64,000 nt of DNA from contig NC_134572.1 of NCBI RefSeq assembly GCF_050947875.1, forward strand, positions 119,400,105-119,464,104, in the 5' to 3' direction. A program made the translations under genes and the position numbers. Positions 1 to 12,366 of the stretch are shown in pieces. The notes beneath the pieces were generated by a model. That model had not been told where the DNA came from and did not search any database. It saw only the letters and a program-made list of their open reading frames with translations. Numbering within the stretch: the first letter of the stretch is position 1; each line of letters starts with the position of its first letter. Source of the stretch: Dermacentor variabilis. Lineage: Eukaryota; Arthropoda; Arachnida; Ixodida; Ixodidae.

Positions 1-560
1 TTATTATTATTATTATTAATATTATTAATTACGATTAACTGATTAAATATAATTCGTTATTTACAAGTATGGGCAAAACGCAGCATGCAGTTGGTGTTGC
101 CCTTTTTTTGACGCGAATAGCTTTCTTTTCATCTATCGCCTGTTTTCATAGTTCGCGGATGTCGGTGGTTGGTACGGCGGTAGTCGACCTTGCGAGACAA
201 ACGGTGCTGAGTGAAAGGGAGTGTTTTCTCGCCCAACATAGCTGTGGAGTTGGGTGGGTTAAGCAGGAGGGGTAGGGGAGAGGTGGTCTGTCGCACGTGA
301 GCTTTATGGAGCGCTCGGCAAGTAACTGGTTTGACTCGCTGGTTCACTGGTTCGTTCGTTCGTACTATTCACTTACATTCACGGTCATAGTAGATGATTT
401 CTCCACAACTTTTGATGGTGTGATAGCCAAGCTACCATTGTCAGGGCTTTTGTTGCGTTTGCTCAATGTTAACGATACTGATGTGCTGGACGTTCTTTAG
501 ACTATAAGTAATCTGTAAAAGTCACCTGTTGTAGATAGCATAATTGTAGTCTTTGAGCTA
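1..560. other. No gene seen; short (TTA)n start
   Basis: The first 20 bases are TTA repeats. The rest has only short, unsupported open frames on both strands. I see no motif that would mark an exon. Confidence 0.6.
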
Positions 561-1100
561 GACTGCTCCAAGCAGTGGACATTACTTGCAGGAGGAATCG
601 AAGTGAATAATCTACTTATTAGTAAAAAAATATAATTAGGTTATTACTTAATTATATTACGGCATATATTGTAAGTTATGAATTGTAGACTACGAATTTG
701 CAAGACATGTCCACTTGGAGTGAATTCTGACGATGGCACGGGTTTTGATATATATGCGCCATAGAATTTGCAGTAGGAGAGCGCTGCTTTTTTCTACTTT
801 TTTACCAAAGCGCAGTTTTATGAATGGAAGAACAAAGGTAAGCGGAACATCCATATATTTTGGCGCACACTTCGGGAATGAATTTGTTGGAACTCGTGTT
901 ATCCTGAAAATTTGTTCCTAGTGGATACGCCTTGTGAACACACAGACCATAATTAGCAATGTGGTCTAAAGTAATTACATAATTAGTGCTTTTTGATTAG
1001 TCAATTACACATTTACATTTCTCGCACAAATAATGTCCACTTCCTTTTGAGTAATCCCGCTCGAAAGCTAGAATTATGCTATCTGCCACAGGCGATGTTT
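560..1100. repeat. AT-rich dispersed repeat, copy 1
   Basis: It shares with 22230-22730 and 40830-41420 the central motif aaagcgcagttttatgaa...aaaggtaa(g)cggaacatcca-tattt and flanking AT-rich arms (aattacataattag, gtccactt). It is a diverged copy with no gene. Confidence 0.45.
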
Positions 1101-1944
1101 TACAATCTTGTTATACTATAAAAAGAAAAAAGAAAGAAAAAAAGAGCACCCGGCACGTCCTTACGTCTCCATTCACGAGACGAGCTAAATGTAACACTAT
1201 CAATACTGGCACTGACTTGGACTTGTTAAACTGCGGCGATAGGGACATAGAGAGGTATAGAGCTTTTATCTGATGAAAAACACCCAAAGACGCTTAAAAG
1301 TGTGTGTTTAGATAAAGCTATGGGGCGGGCTAGGCGCTTTGTCTCTCAATTGTCAGCTCACCGAATCGCTTGAGGGTCAAAACGTCCAGCTTCCTCCGCG
1401 ATATTTCATTGCAAAAGATGTTTTGTAGCGTTCTCATTTAAACTACTACGCCCGTCGCCAATGCTCGAATGCTGGCCTGTACTGTAGCGAGCCTCTGCAT
1501 AGAATCTAATGAACGTTGTCTGCATCTTCAACGAACGTTTTCCAGCTTCACATATTTTCTGACGGTTAATGTGGACTGTGAACATCCTTCCTAAATAAAC
1601 GTAAATTACGTGACATGCACTACACTGCTTAGCAATCGACCAACAAGAAGAGGACCCTTCTCACTGCGTGTAACAAAACTTAGCGATGAAATGGGTGTTT
1701 CGCTCTTTGACCATGCATAGTCTGATGACCCTAGGAACGCCATTGCCACCGTGGCAGTAGCAAATCCCAGAATGTGATAGGTCATTTGTAGAGGTCACAA
1801 AACATGCTACAGAGGCACATATTAGAATGCACTTCCCAGAATTCCAGTCCAAGTACTAGTGCACATAGTTTTACAGTGGCGCTTCTAAGTCACATGCCGG
1901 GGTATCTATGCAGTAGTCGGTCCATCCTTCTCGTTGGTTCACTG

Positions 1945-1959
1945 GTTCGCTCGCTCGCT

Positions 1960-1990
<31 letters not shown>

Positions 1991-2138
1991 TCGTTCGTTC
2001 GTTCGTTCGTTCGTTCGTTCGTTCGTTCGTTCGTTCGTTCGTTCGTTCGTTCGTTCGTTCGTTCGTTCGTTCGTTCGTTCGTTCGTTCGTTCGTTCGTTC
2101 GTTCGTTCGCTCGCTCGCTCGTTTGTTTGTTTGTTTGT
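1945..2138. repeat. (GTTC)n microsatellite with GCTC/GTTT edges
   Basis: About 36 near-perfect GTTC units are flanked on both sides by GCTC units, then GTTT units at the right. The Arg-Ser-Phe-Val and Thr-Asn-Glu-Arg open frames on either strand come from the repeat and are not genes. Confidence 0.98.
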
Positions 2139-2241
2139 ACTATTCACTTACATTGACGTGGGAACAATTATCTTTACGGCGGAGGAATATGTACTATTGA
2201 CGGCTGTGAAGCATATAGTGAAATGGAAACTTCAAAATAAA

Positions 2242-2536
2242 AGTCGCAGTTTCGCCCGAAAGGCGAAGCATCGACTCTGATAGCAAATTAGTAGACAGCC
2301 ATATGAAGTAGGGATAGCAGTTTTGGCAGCTGTATAAGCTTGTGGACATTCGCTTACTGATTAAATTAGCAAGCATAGCGTCAGCGGGCAAAGGCAAACA
2401 TGAACACATCACACGCGTTGGCCGCGGACACTCGCTGTCAAAACGGTGGCGTGAGGAAGCGCGGCAGTAGCAGCGAGTGAAGTGACCTCCGTGCTGTCTA
2501 TCGCTTCAACGCAAACTGAGTGGCGAGAACTCGATA
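2242..2536 (+). mobile_element. Dispersed element, truncated second copy
   Basis: It begins cgcagtttcgcccgaaaggcgaagcatcga, then tagcaaattagtagacagcc, and later cgctgtcaaaacggtggcgtgaggaagcgcggcagtagcagcgag, paralleling the reverse complement of 53560-53270. The right part is missing or diverged beyond 2540. Confidence 0.6.
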
Positions 2537-2639
2537 CTCAACTTCCTACTTATTTTATTCACAGCGTCTCATATCAGTTTCGGTTCGTTGCGTATAACAG
2601 AAAACAGTTGATAGAAATCTTGTTCAGCTTTCTTTAGTT

Positions 2640-2915
2640 TGCTTTGTGGTGATTCCTGAACTTTTTGAATGTTGCCAACTGTTCTTGGTCATGTCTTTTT
2701 TTTAATGAAATGGTTGTACATCGCATTTATCCTTTTTATGTCGTTATACAAATGACGGTTTATCCAAGGTTTTCGCAGTTTCTTATTTCTTTTTCGTTCA
2801 TATCGTAGCGGGAAAACCGATTGATAACACGTTTGTATGTTTGAAAGCATAATGGTAAAAGCTGCATTAACATCACATTCATTGTAGACCACCTGCCAGT
2901 CATGAGAGCGAGCTC
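2640..2915 (-). pseudogene. CR1-like LINE linker fragment
   Basis: The minus strand reads DVNAAFTIMLSNIQTCYQSV, then FPLRYERKRNKKLRKPWINR, HLYNDIKRINAMYNHFIKK. This is the endonuclease-to-RT linker typical of CR1/L2 LINEs (KPWI...), the same region as the linker of the LINE at 29.7 and 37.9 kb but diverged. It probably belongs to a different insertion from the ORF1/EN remnant beside it. Confidence 0.65.
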
Positions 2916-2939
2916 TTAACCGTTCATGTATAGAGGAGT

Positions 2940-3680
2940 TTCACGTCGATACTATTCATATGTGCCTCCTCGGGCAGGGTAGTGAAATATACGAGCCCAC
3001 GATCCTTTAACTGCTCAAGCCATTGTTCTATGTCAAGAATGTGGCCTGACATTTGCCCTCCCCATTATTCTCGGAATTTAGCCCAATCCGTCATACTGAG
3101 TTGTGTGCAACGAAGTGGTTTGCGTTGGAAGCTAGGGGAGCTTTGAACAATTTAATGATCGCTACCCGGGCTCTAGTCTGATCGGAGCCCATATACATTT
3201 TTGACGCGAAGGGAGAGCGTAAGGTCAGGTGTCGTATCCATGGTGACACTATTAGCGAGTCTCGTCGGTGTATCTATGCTATTATGTACGGTAAGGTGCG
3301 AGTCTTGAATGAATTCCCATAATTCCCTACCCTTGGGAGTGCTGGTTGTATACGCCCCTGCCTAACACCGCACATTAAAATCACCCACACTCACTAATTG
3401 GCAGCAGCCAGCTTCCTTGTGGGCAGAAACAGAGAGATGTCAAACTTGTGTTTTTAGCATTCGGTTTGTTGCAAACATTGAGAATTATTGTGGTAGGACT
3501 TTTGTGAGATTGTGGAAGAAATATAATAAAGTCGTCTTCTATGTCAACCCCAAATTTTGCGTGTGTTACTGTGAGGTGTGGTTGTGTAAGGAATGCCGTG
3601 TAAAACCCTGCAGCGGAGCGATGCGACGGGTGAGTAATGTATCCCGGTAGTTTCACTGCCCAGTGCACTCCTTGTAGTGC
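2940..3680 (-). pseudogene. LINE ORF2 endonuclease remnant
   Basis: The minus strand has HWAVKLPGYITHPSHRSAAG, IILNVCNKPNAKN (the VxNVYxPP region of EEP nucleases), then GVRQG and later sequence resembling the ORF2 endonuclease C-terminal part (SDHxPI equivalent lost). Stops and frameshifts are frequent. Position and orientation fit the ORF1 remnant just upstream (3855-5250). No RT part of this element follows. Confidence 0.6.
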
Positions 3681-3854
3681 AAGTACCGTCGACGGGGTCA
3701 GGCTATTGGCAACATAGTGTTGGAAATTAGCTTTTTTTTCTATCTATATCCTCAGAAATTTCATTACCAGAGAATTAAATCTTTACTTTTATTGATTTTG
3801 TACATCAATCAGTGTTGTAATGAGGGGGATGATCGTAGCAATCATGTATTTGAG

Positions 3855-5250
3855 TTAGTCTATTTTGCTTTCGGTAGTCGTCATGCGAGTCTCGAGATGT
3901 GTAATGCGCGCCTCTAGGGCAATAAATCTCTGATTGGTTCGGGTTTCAAGGGCTGTGATTCTGTCATTCAGAGCCATGTTGGCCTCTGTGTCTAAGGGGA
4001 TTTCGGCCTCATCGGAACTCCTGTAGTTGGGCAGGGGTCCTGCCATATTTCGAGGGGGAGGCGTGACCACCCGGCTTGCCTGCGTGTTAGAAAGTTCCAT
4101 GTCCTCTGATGTATTGGACGTACTATATGTAGGGGAGTTAAGCGATTGGATTTGAGTTTCGATCTGGGCTATTTTAACTTTTAACACTGCGTTTTCTTGA
4201 GCTAGCGAGAAAAACTGATTCGTGTTTGTGAGGTTGGGAGTGTAGGTGGGAAGTGAGGAGTCGCGAGACTCTACCCCAGGCCAGCTTACCTGGCTTTGCG
4301 GTGATCCTGATGGTGAGGTCGATGCTGCCGGTAGTACCGGCCTGTGTTCTTTCCCTTTCAGCGGCCGTGGTGGCTTGATCGCTTATTATCGGGCGTCTTC
4401 TGACTTGGAGGAGGAGTGGTTCTATTGGGATTGCAGGGCTGTGGACACTGCGCCGAGCCCGTGGCATGGTCTTCCGCACAGAGCACACATTTAGGGTTGC
4501 AGGGATGAAATCGCGTCGGGGCTAACCTCCCCGCACTTCTCACAAGTTGGAACGCACACTATCGGGCACACATCCGGCCGATGTCTGATTTGCTTGCATT
4601 TGATACAAACTTCCACCTCTTGTCGAAAAGGGTTACAGCGGAGCCAGCAGTGGGCGTATTAGACATAGAAATGCACCTTCTTTCCAAGGAAAGTCATCAA
4701 TATTGCTTCGGTTGGTCCCATTCATCGGGCGTGGACCAACGGAGTTTCCGGGTCAGCTCGCCGAAAATGGGCCAGCATTTCGGCTTCCTTAATATCGACG
4801 TGCATGGATAAAATGCCTTTGCAAGAGTCCTACTGATAGATCAGGTGCATCGCCACCTCATAGGTCTTGCCAGCGATGGTCAGGCTTGTGACGTGAAGAA
4901 TGCGTCAATATGGTCTATACTGACCGGTACAGGTGATCAATGAAGTCTTATTTGGGGTACTTACACGAGCGCTGTCGATGTCTTCTGCAAGTCGGGCAGT
5001 ATTTTGCGTCAAACTTTTGAGATAGATCGGGCTGTATTTCGAGCAGTCTACGCCGCCGCGTATCCGTACCAGGCAGGTGTAAGCATCATCCTACGTCAGT
5101 GGCTGCCTGGGATGCGCCATCTTCCCAGGCAGTCTCCGCTGCGATGTCAGGGCGATTGTGGAGGAGGGCTTGCAATGTTGCGCGGAATATGTGTTGTTCG
5201 CTCCAGTGTGCCATCTCGTCCACCGTGAGCTCTTTTTCTTGAGGTTAAAT
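3855..5250 (-). pseudogene. Jockey/R1-like LINE ORF1 remnant (CCHC zinc knuckles)
   Basis: The minus strand contains LTIAGKTYEVAMHLIYQ, then VEVCIKCKQIRHRPDVCP, CEKCG and CVLCAEDHATGSAQC, i.e. a run of CxxC...H...C knuckles typical of LINE ORF1 (gag-like) RNA-binding proteins. A Ser/Pro/Arg linker and a coiled-coil C-terminal stretch follow (RITALETRTNQRFIALEARI). Several in-frame stops and at least one frameshift break it. It is followed at 2940-3680 by an endonuclease-like remnant, so it is the 5' half of one dead element. Confidence 0.72.
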
Positions 5251-5279
5251 TCCAGCTGGCATCGCCGCCTTGGCGCCAC

Positions 5280-6530
5280 ACGATGCCACCGACGTGGTCG
5301 AGTGGCCGACGAGGCTTAAGCTCGGCGAAGGAGAGAGTGGTGAATAAAACAATTCGATGCTTGCAAATGGTCGGATGTCTTGCTCAGCGGGTGTCGATCA
5401 CCGTTTGGAATGTCCTTGCTAAATGTGGAAGGTCAAGCACCACATCAACCAGGATAAACTGAAACTTTGTGCAGAGTTCGAGAGAGACGGGTCCGCTTCG
5501 CGCGGACGCCGAACAGCGTCACAAAGCTGGAATGACGACGATCGAACGAGGACGGCATCACGACGATGGTATGACAGGGAATTACGAAACAAAGCTTTAA
5601 AATGAATTTAGTGAAAGCACAAGACAAAGCATTCTTAGCTCAGCACAGTTTACAACCAAAAATAAAAGTTCTTTCACAGGCATACGCGATAAGCCCCACA
5701 TTGAGCTGAACTTATGCTTCTGACCAAATTAAATATTCAATTTGGAATGAAATTGCGGGATCCAGCTTGTTATCTTTATCAGGTAATTCAACAGCAGGCC
5801 TGTTGAACGTTACCTTTAGGAGGCCTGCCTGATAGCTAGCCGGCTGTTACTGTTCCCTGTGTGCGGCGATGAAGGAAACGTATGTGAAGCGCCTGAAATT
5901 CGACGTGCCTATGATAGTCACTCTCGTCAACATGAAAAGACTTGTCCATCTGGTGTGTACGACGGGATTATGCGCCAGTGTATATCCTACTTTCCTTTGT
6001 CCTACGTTCACGCCCTGTACGCTAGGGTGTTGTTTCTCTCCAAATTCCTGTGTGTTTGTTGACCGGGCGTGACCTACGCTCCTCACCTCTACATGAGTGA
6101 GTGGGTTTTCTCCGTGTTCCTCTGTATGGATTGCCAGAGAGTGGTCTTTCTGCGAATTCCTCTGTGTGAACTGACGAATGTGCTCACAAGGCCCTCTACC
6201 AGGGAGCGAGAAAGAATGAGGTTGCCCGGATGGTGTAGAGCATAAGAAGGCCAGCGAGGCGCCACTGACAGATCTCTGCTCATACGTGCAGGAGCACGCA
6301 CGCTGAACGTCTTTGTATTTTTGTCTTGGAGTGTACCGCTCAGCCTTAACGATGCATTAAACTTCTGTCATTAGTTCTTACATCATATACTCTGCCGAAC
6401 CCTCTCCGATGGTCAATATGGTTCCAGCTCCGAGCAGACGCCGTATAAAATCGCCGAAACCCCGTCCCAGTCACAAACTGCGCTAGCTCGTCGCTGGTGG
6501 CAGCCGTAACACAGCACATACGTGCTCTTT
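5280..6530. other. Unassigned intergenic DNA
   Basis: Only short open frames (under 80 codons) without recognisable motifs. Some local repetition (cctctgtgtgaac / cctgtgtgtttgttgac near 6045-6170) hints at an old repeat. No RNA gene was recognised. Confidence 0.5.
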
Positions 6531-6539
6531 TTTAATGCG

Positions 6540-6820
6540 AAAGCATTCTATGCCCCGTTAGGCGAAAATCAGGCGTCGTCGCCGGCGGCGTGACCTAAAT
6601 ATCGTACCAAAAGGGCCGACGGCGCGAAGAGTAAGAAGACGTCGAACATGCTCATATTGACGTGAAGTTTGTCTGGTAGGATTCTGTAAGCAAAGTAAAT
6701 GAACGCCTTCGAAAAGAAAGGTAAATTTTGGTCTGGGGGTGGGAATCGAACCCGGGCCTCCGGGATGCGAGGTGAGCACGCGTCCCCGATGCCACGGTGG
6801 CTCCAGTTGGCCTAAGTTGT
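6540..6820 (-). mobile_element. tRNA-headed SINE (second type)
   Basis: The minus strand shows a tRNA-like head: gccaccgtggcatcggggacgcgtgctcacctcgcatcccggaggcccgggttcgattccc. The body ends near ttcgcctaacggggcatagaatgctttcgcatt at 6530-6570. It has a clear A-box/B-box spacing but a body unlike the Ruka-like copies. Confidence 0.7.
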
Positions 6821-6829
6821 GCCTAGTGC

Positions 6830-9800
6830 GGGCACGTCACGTCAGTGGGTCCGTCAATCCCTCCGTCGCTGCCTCCCACGTGTCACTTGCTATTCCTATT
6901 TCATCGGTGCTGTGTCTACTGCGATGCATTCCGAAGCGTCTACCTGAGCGGCAGCTGTGAAACGTGGTCGCCCCACGTAAGCACGCCTCAGAAGACGAAG
7001 CAAGAGCACACAAAAGGTGACGACATAGTCTAGACACACCTATACCATTAGATATAAAGTAAAATCGATCGTTCTCAGCAAAATGGCCCCAGCGTTTCCA
7101 GCCTGTGGCCAATGCATACACAAAAACAGACCGACTCAGCAGAAATAACTTTAATGCATGTTGCAAACATCAATCGAAAACATTTAACCTAAGCGGTTAT
7201 AGTGCTTTGGCATTCGCACACGTAAGCAGTCTTAAGTGTCTGATGAATTTTTATCCTGCCCGACATATGCACAAATGAATAAGCGGATAGAGTTGCTTGC
7301 AGAGACCTGCATTAAAAAAATATTTCTTCCGAATGCATTTGACAGAATTCGATGCATCAGCAGTGGCGAAAAAATATTCCCACGTGCAAAGAAGCCGTCA
7401 GTGGATTTCATCTGTACAACAGCCCTTTCTCCGCTGACTAGACCTCGTCCTAAAATTACAGGTAGCTGTAATTACAGCTACCTGTAATACAGGCAGTTCA
7501 GGTAGCCGCATTCACGAGCAGTTACCTGTACTACCTTGGATTGACCACCAATCTTTATTGGGATAACCGTGGCGCATTAAAAATTATGGAATAAATTTTG
7601 TTAGAATGTACAGGTTACAGAGATGAGAGGACTAGTTATTTCGTTAGAATGGGCTGTGTTTCCCAAGAACCACTAGGTTTACGAAAAGTACTAGGCTCTA
7701 TGCCTTCTTCTAAAAGCAACGTCAAGCTTTCATTTTTTTGTAATCCTTGACGACATTGGCCTAATTGACAAGCCCAGCACCGTGTAGCCAGCCAGTACTA
7801 ACACTGGCTAACTTCTTTGTCTTTCCTTCCCTCTCTTTCGTTCCCTTCTCTCTCTCTCTAGCATGAGAAGCTGTGAGATCCATCACGTTTATCTCACGTG
7901 TAAATACCATGATCATATGTTTTATTATCTTTTTTTCCTTTCTCGCCCTCCTCCTCCTAGGGCCTTTCTGTCTCCGATCAACTTCTTTATGCGGAGTAGG
8001 ATGTATTTAAGCAAAGACCTTTCTCTCTCTCTTTTTGTCCTGCCAGACACACATCAATATTTGTAACAGCACTGCAGGTTCAGCCGTTCGAAGAAATCAG
8101 ATAAGCTTCACTTGAAATCCTCGAGTCATACACGCTCCGATTTGGCGATGAGTTAAAAGTATTTCATATTGGGGTGCACTTTATGTCTTTATTAGGTGCA
8201 TGGAATACTTAGCTCTTCTTTTCCAAATCGACTTTATACCAGGTTAATTTGATAAGATTTATTTTGCGTATTAAACTTCTAATTTTACATGACAACCTGA
8301 AACAGCTATGGTGCGGCTTTGTGCCTCGAAAGGTTTCAACAGCCGTGTATTCTAGAAGCCTAGCTGGCATGCTTCACGCAGGCTGCTCTGAGATTGCTAA
8401 TGGATACTGAGAGAAGACGTACAAGAAAGGGGAGGTGAAGCAACGAAAACAAAGACCTCAGTTCTTGAAATCTAAAACCGCTAGAAGTGCACCGAACGTC
8501 AATAATTCTAATAGATAGTATAAACAATGGAGAAGTTTGGAGTTACGAGAATTTTTCAGCGCCTTCGGTGATTTCGTGGGCTAATGACAAGGTACGTCGG
8601 TCATATGTTTCGAATGGTGATTGAATTGAAACATTTGCATTTAGTGCGCTTCTAACGGTTTTTCCTCTGAAAAATGCAGGCGATTTTCTATCGTCCGTCC
8701 AGCGCACATCCTTATGTTGTTTTCTATAAAACTGCGGTGAAAACATTGCATTGCTTGCGCTAGAGCGCTTGCCAGTTAGCCTCCCAGAATCGGTGGATAG
8801 AGATCTCTGATCAGTGCTGAATGGTGTCGCGTTTGCTTTAGGCGGTATATCAAACTACAAAATAGAAGCTGTGGGTGTACCCGTGCGAAGTGCGAACGTC
8901 TGTATTCCTTCTAATCTTTAAGTCCCCTTAAGTTTGCTACCCTTACCCAGTACGGGGTAGCAAACTAGGCTAACCTTGGTTAACCTCTCTGCCTTTCCTT
9001 TACAGCCTCTCTCTCTCTCACTCTCTTCCCCTCATGGCGGTCAACTGGCTTTCTCCATTTGTGTTGCGCTGTATTGTGGCAACATACACGTGGCGACGCC
9101 TAGAACGTGTTTTCCGTTAACAATGTTTGCAGTATGTTTATTTCGAAGAAGGTCTGTGGGCAGCAAAATAAAAAAAGGGCTGTCGAATGACTCTGATATT
9201 GAGGCAGTCGGTGCTTCTGAGAAATACATAATGTATGGCTGAGAACGGCCCCGCGCCTGCACAGCATGTTTTCGACTCCGTGATGCTTAGTGCCCGTACA
9301 CAATTGTTATTGCAGAGCTGTTGAAATGCCTCACATTCTGACTGGCTGTTGCGAACAGGATGAAGGATCCGTATGTGTCAATGACGCTGCATTGTCATCT
9401 CAACGAATTCAAAGCTTCTCGTGTCGCCATGCAGCTTGATTGACCGTTTTCTTTTTCTTTTGCATGAGACTGTAATCGGGAATGCGATGGAAACCATTTG
9501 TGCTTCGCATGGCTAATATTTACGGAGAACAGTACAGGGTCACGTAATTCAGAAAACAGTGAACTTGCTTTAGCACTGACAGGCTCGGGTACAAGAAGGA
9601 GCACCGGGAGAACGGAATTCCGAGCCTCGCTTGTCGCTTTGCAGTGCGACGAACCATTTCATTCTTCTTGTGCATACGACAACCAATTGATAATGTCATG
9701 TGCTCCTTATTGAGTACGTGTCTCTCAGTGCTTGCTTCAGCTAGAAATAACCATCTCGTCCGGTTTACCATCCAGACTGCGAAAGTAAGCAGTAGACAGT

Positions 9801-10800
9801 CCAAATAAGCCTTTGTACAATATGTGAAGTTTGGCGAATCAGTTCAGTGGAAGGCCGCAAGGGAAATCAAGGTTCATATAAGGAAGCAATTGCTAACCAC
9901 ACAACTGCAATATGAAGCTACAAAGAAAATCCATACGCTAAACCGAGAAACGGGTCTCGCTTCAAATGCGAAGCTTTCTGCCTGAAATCACGCAGAGGTT
10001 TCCTTTGTAGCTTCGTGCTACACTCGGATGGATGACAATATTTCCTTTTCATGTTTGACGTGTGCTAGAAAGTGAACTTGTTTCATTGCTAAGAGCGCGT
10101 CACAGTGCATGGCGTCATTCACAGCTTCATGTTGACGCCTTTGACAAGGAGCACTAGGAATAGTTGTGATGCAAAGTCTTAGGTGTGATCTACGTCGCCA
10201 ATGCCACTTGCAACTTTCACGAAGAACAGACAAAACTATTCGGCCGATCCTTCGAAGGATTGCCAAAAGATAGCGCTACACTATGAACTAAAAGAGCCGT
10301 TTTGTTAAACTTCGTATGCTGTACAGCAAGAACTATGATTTCAATTTCTAGCGTTTTCTGAAGAAAACAATCACCAACCGGATCGCTGTTGCTTGAGGTT
10401 GTTCTTCATGGCAACAAGACAATTTGCACGAACAATAGACATATTCTGTAGTAGTGGTAGCAAGAGCCAACGCCTGTACTAATCTACGATAAGTTGACCT
10501 TCGATAGGCGCTCATGTAGTGTCTGCCTGGATACGTGTGTGTTTTCGCTTCCTGTGGTACGTTATGTGACACAGTATTATAGCATATAGTACCTTAGATA
10601 TTTTAATATTATAGCTTACAATAACGTACTATAAGGTAGTATTAACAGCATTATAGTATAACGTAACATCAATGTTATAGTATATGAAATCTAACATAGT
10701 ATTCCAAAGTACACAAAGTAACCTGTGCAAATAAAAGAGGGGTTGTTTGAACGTCTGATTTTTGATCATTTCAAATATCTTCACCTTTTGAGTACTCGTG
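6830..10800. other. Unassigned intergenic DNA with one palindrome
   Basis: Apart from the 34-bp palindrome at 7455 and a pyrimidine-rich stretch at 7815-8040, I see no exon, RNA gene or classifiable element. The stretch at 10560-10700 is AT-rich with repeated tatagta/taacgta words. Confidence 0.5.
7455..7488. repeat. Perfect 34-bp palindrome
   Basis: Both halves read attacaggtagctgtaa; 17-bp arms with no spacer. Its AGGTAGCTGTAATTAC motif recurs imperfectly over the next 50 bases (aggcagttcaggtagccgcatt, gttacctgtac). The surroundings have no gene. It may be a MITE core or collapsed inverted repeat. Confidence 0.9.
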
Positions 10801-10811
10801 GAAGCTTAAAC

Positions 10812-10969
10812 CTCGTATTCATAAACGCTCCTCAACATGCTTGACTTGATTTATATGATGCCTGGCGTGAACGTGCCCCAAAACGCTCAATGCGTTTCTT
10901 TCGGAGCGTTCACGTCAGGCGTCAGGTAGATTAAGTCAAGCAATTAAGGTGCATTTCTGATCACGGAGG
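10812..10969. repeat. Imperfect 158-bp palindromic (foldback) element
   Basis: Left half: atgcttgacttgatttatatgatgcctggcgtgaacgtgccccaaaacgc. The right half is its inverse: gcgtttctttcggagcgttcacgtcaggcgtcaggtagattaagtcaagca. The pairing extends outward more weakly (cctcgtattcataaacgc against tgcatttctgatcacgg). It could form a long hairpin and is probably a small foldback MITE. Confidence 0.75.
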
Positions 10970-12071
10970 TAAGAGTGGACTCTGTGTATGCATCCGCTAC
11001 TTTAACGCAGAGCAGTAAGGCTTCTTTCTTCGGCGCGATTTTGTATAGCCCCTTCGCTTTAGGCCAGTTGCTCGTGTAATTAAGCAGAAAATTTAAATAT
11101 TACTGATACCCTCGAAAGAAAAATATATACATCCAGTGCAATCTACTAATATTAACATATAGGGCTGAAACTTGCATGTAAAAAAAAAATAATGTTGGCA
11201 AAGCCCATCTCACAATGAATGTGAGATGGTAATAAATGTAGATATATATCTTAATGCGATTAGCACTGAAGCAACGTAGCTACACATCGTATTGCCACCG
11301 CTGAAGCGGTAGAGCCTATTCCCAACCCTTCCTTTTCCCCGTGGGAGGCCGCTCTTCGGGCCACTTGCTCGCATGACCAGCTCTGGCTGGTGGGCCGTGC
11401 TTGCCTAGAGATGTCGGCCAGGGGACTCCCGGACGTCTAGGAGCCCGACCACATTTAAATAGATCCAATAATGTTTTTATCCATCCGTGCATCCGCCGAA
11501 GCGCGTCATGTATGAAGCATGTACTGCTTCATACATGCAGACATATATACATACATTTTGCCGGGCTCCTCTCTGGCGCTTCCCTCTGTACACACACGCT
11601 GCGCCATCTAGCAGCACCACCTCGAAGTTTGCGCATGGTGCCCCTGTGAATTCAAAAAGATTGTCTGAATGTGTACGCAGATAATTACCCGTGCAGCAGG
11701 GGTAATTCTATGCTATATTTTTTTTGTCAGTGAAGAGTAATAAATACCCATTGGTAGATAACAAATGACACAAGTTGGTTGACACAAGTGACAAAAATGG
11801 TCGCATTACTTAGGGTAGCAGTCTCAGCACAGTTTGAGGCTTCAGCAATATGCTATCAGCCTACCTAGGGTAAAACCTGCAACCAGTAAAATTTAAAAAA
11901 AAGTGCGGGACTTACACAAGCAAATGCGGTAAGAGCGCGTAATATATTTGAAGCCAAGGCAAGGCATAGACGGAGCGCTTCGCGTTCAAGTAAGACGGCA
12001 GGTTTGAGCGTATCTGCAGGCGTCTGCAGAACCTTAGGCAGCTGGTGTATTTACCACCAATGTACTTGATT

Positions 12072-12170
12072 TTAAGAGGAAGCTTTAGCTCGGGCCCCAT
12101 TCCCATGCCGCCTATCCAAATACATGTAAAACGCAGAAATTATTTTCCGAGATAACCGCCTAACTTAGTG
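12072..12170. mobile_element. Partial end of the 57-kb foldback family
   Basis: The sequence aggaagctttagctcgggccc..., then aaatacatgtaaaacgc and gagataacc, matches the right arm of the 57066-57795 element in reverse complement. Only about 100 bp is recognisable. Confidence 0.55.
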
Positions 12171-12366
12171 AAATATAAGATTGGTTCTCAAACTTAATAT
12201 TTGCTGCGCGTCGTCCTTTTGCATGCTTGAAGAGTATGGCAGTTTTCAGAACTCTGAAGTTGTGTGACAGTGACCCTACAAAGACTTTTGCAGAAAACTC
12301 TTGAAAATAAGTATGAAAATCGGCTCGTGCGCACACCGAAGGTTCTCACATATCATGAACAGCAAT

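Noticed and set aside
1804..2280. Open frames of Arg-Ser-Phe-Val repeats and, on the other strand, Thr-Asn-Glu-Arg repeats
   Set aside because: They are produced by the (GTTC)n microsatellite on both strands and have no independent support.
11508..11534. Short hairpin gtatgaagca-tgtac-tgcttcatac
   Set aside because: A 10-bp stem in AT-rich DNA is not unusual enough to call, and no surrounding structure supports an RNA gene.
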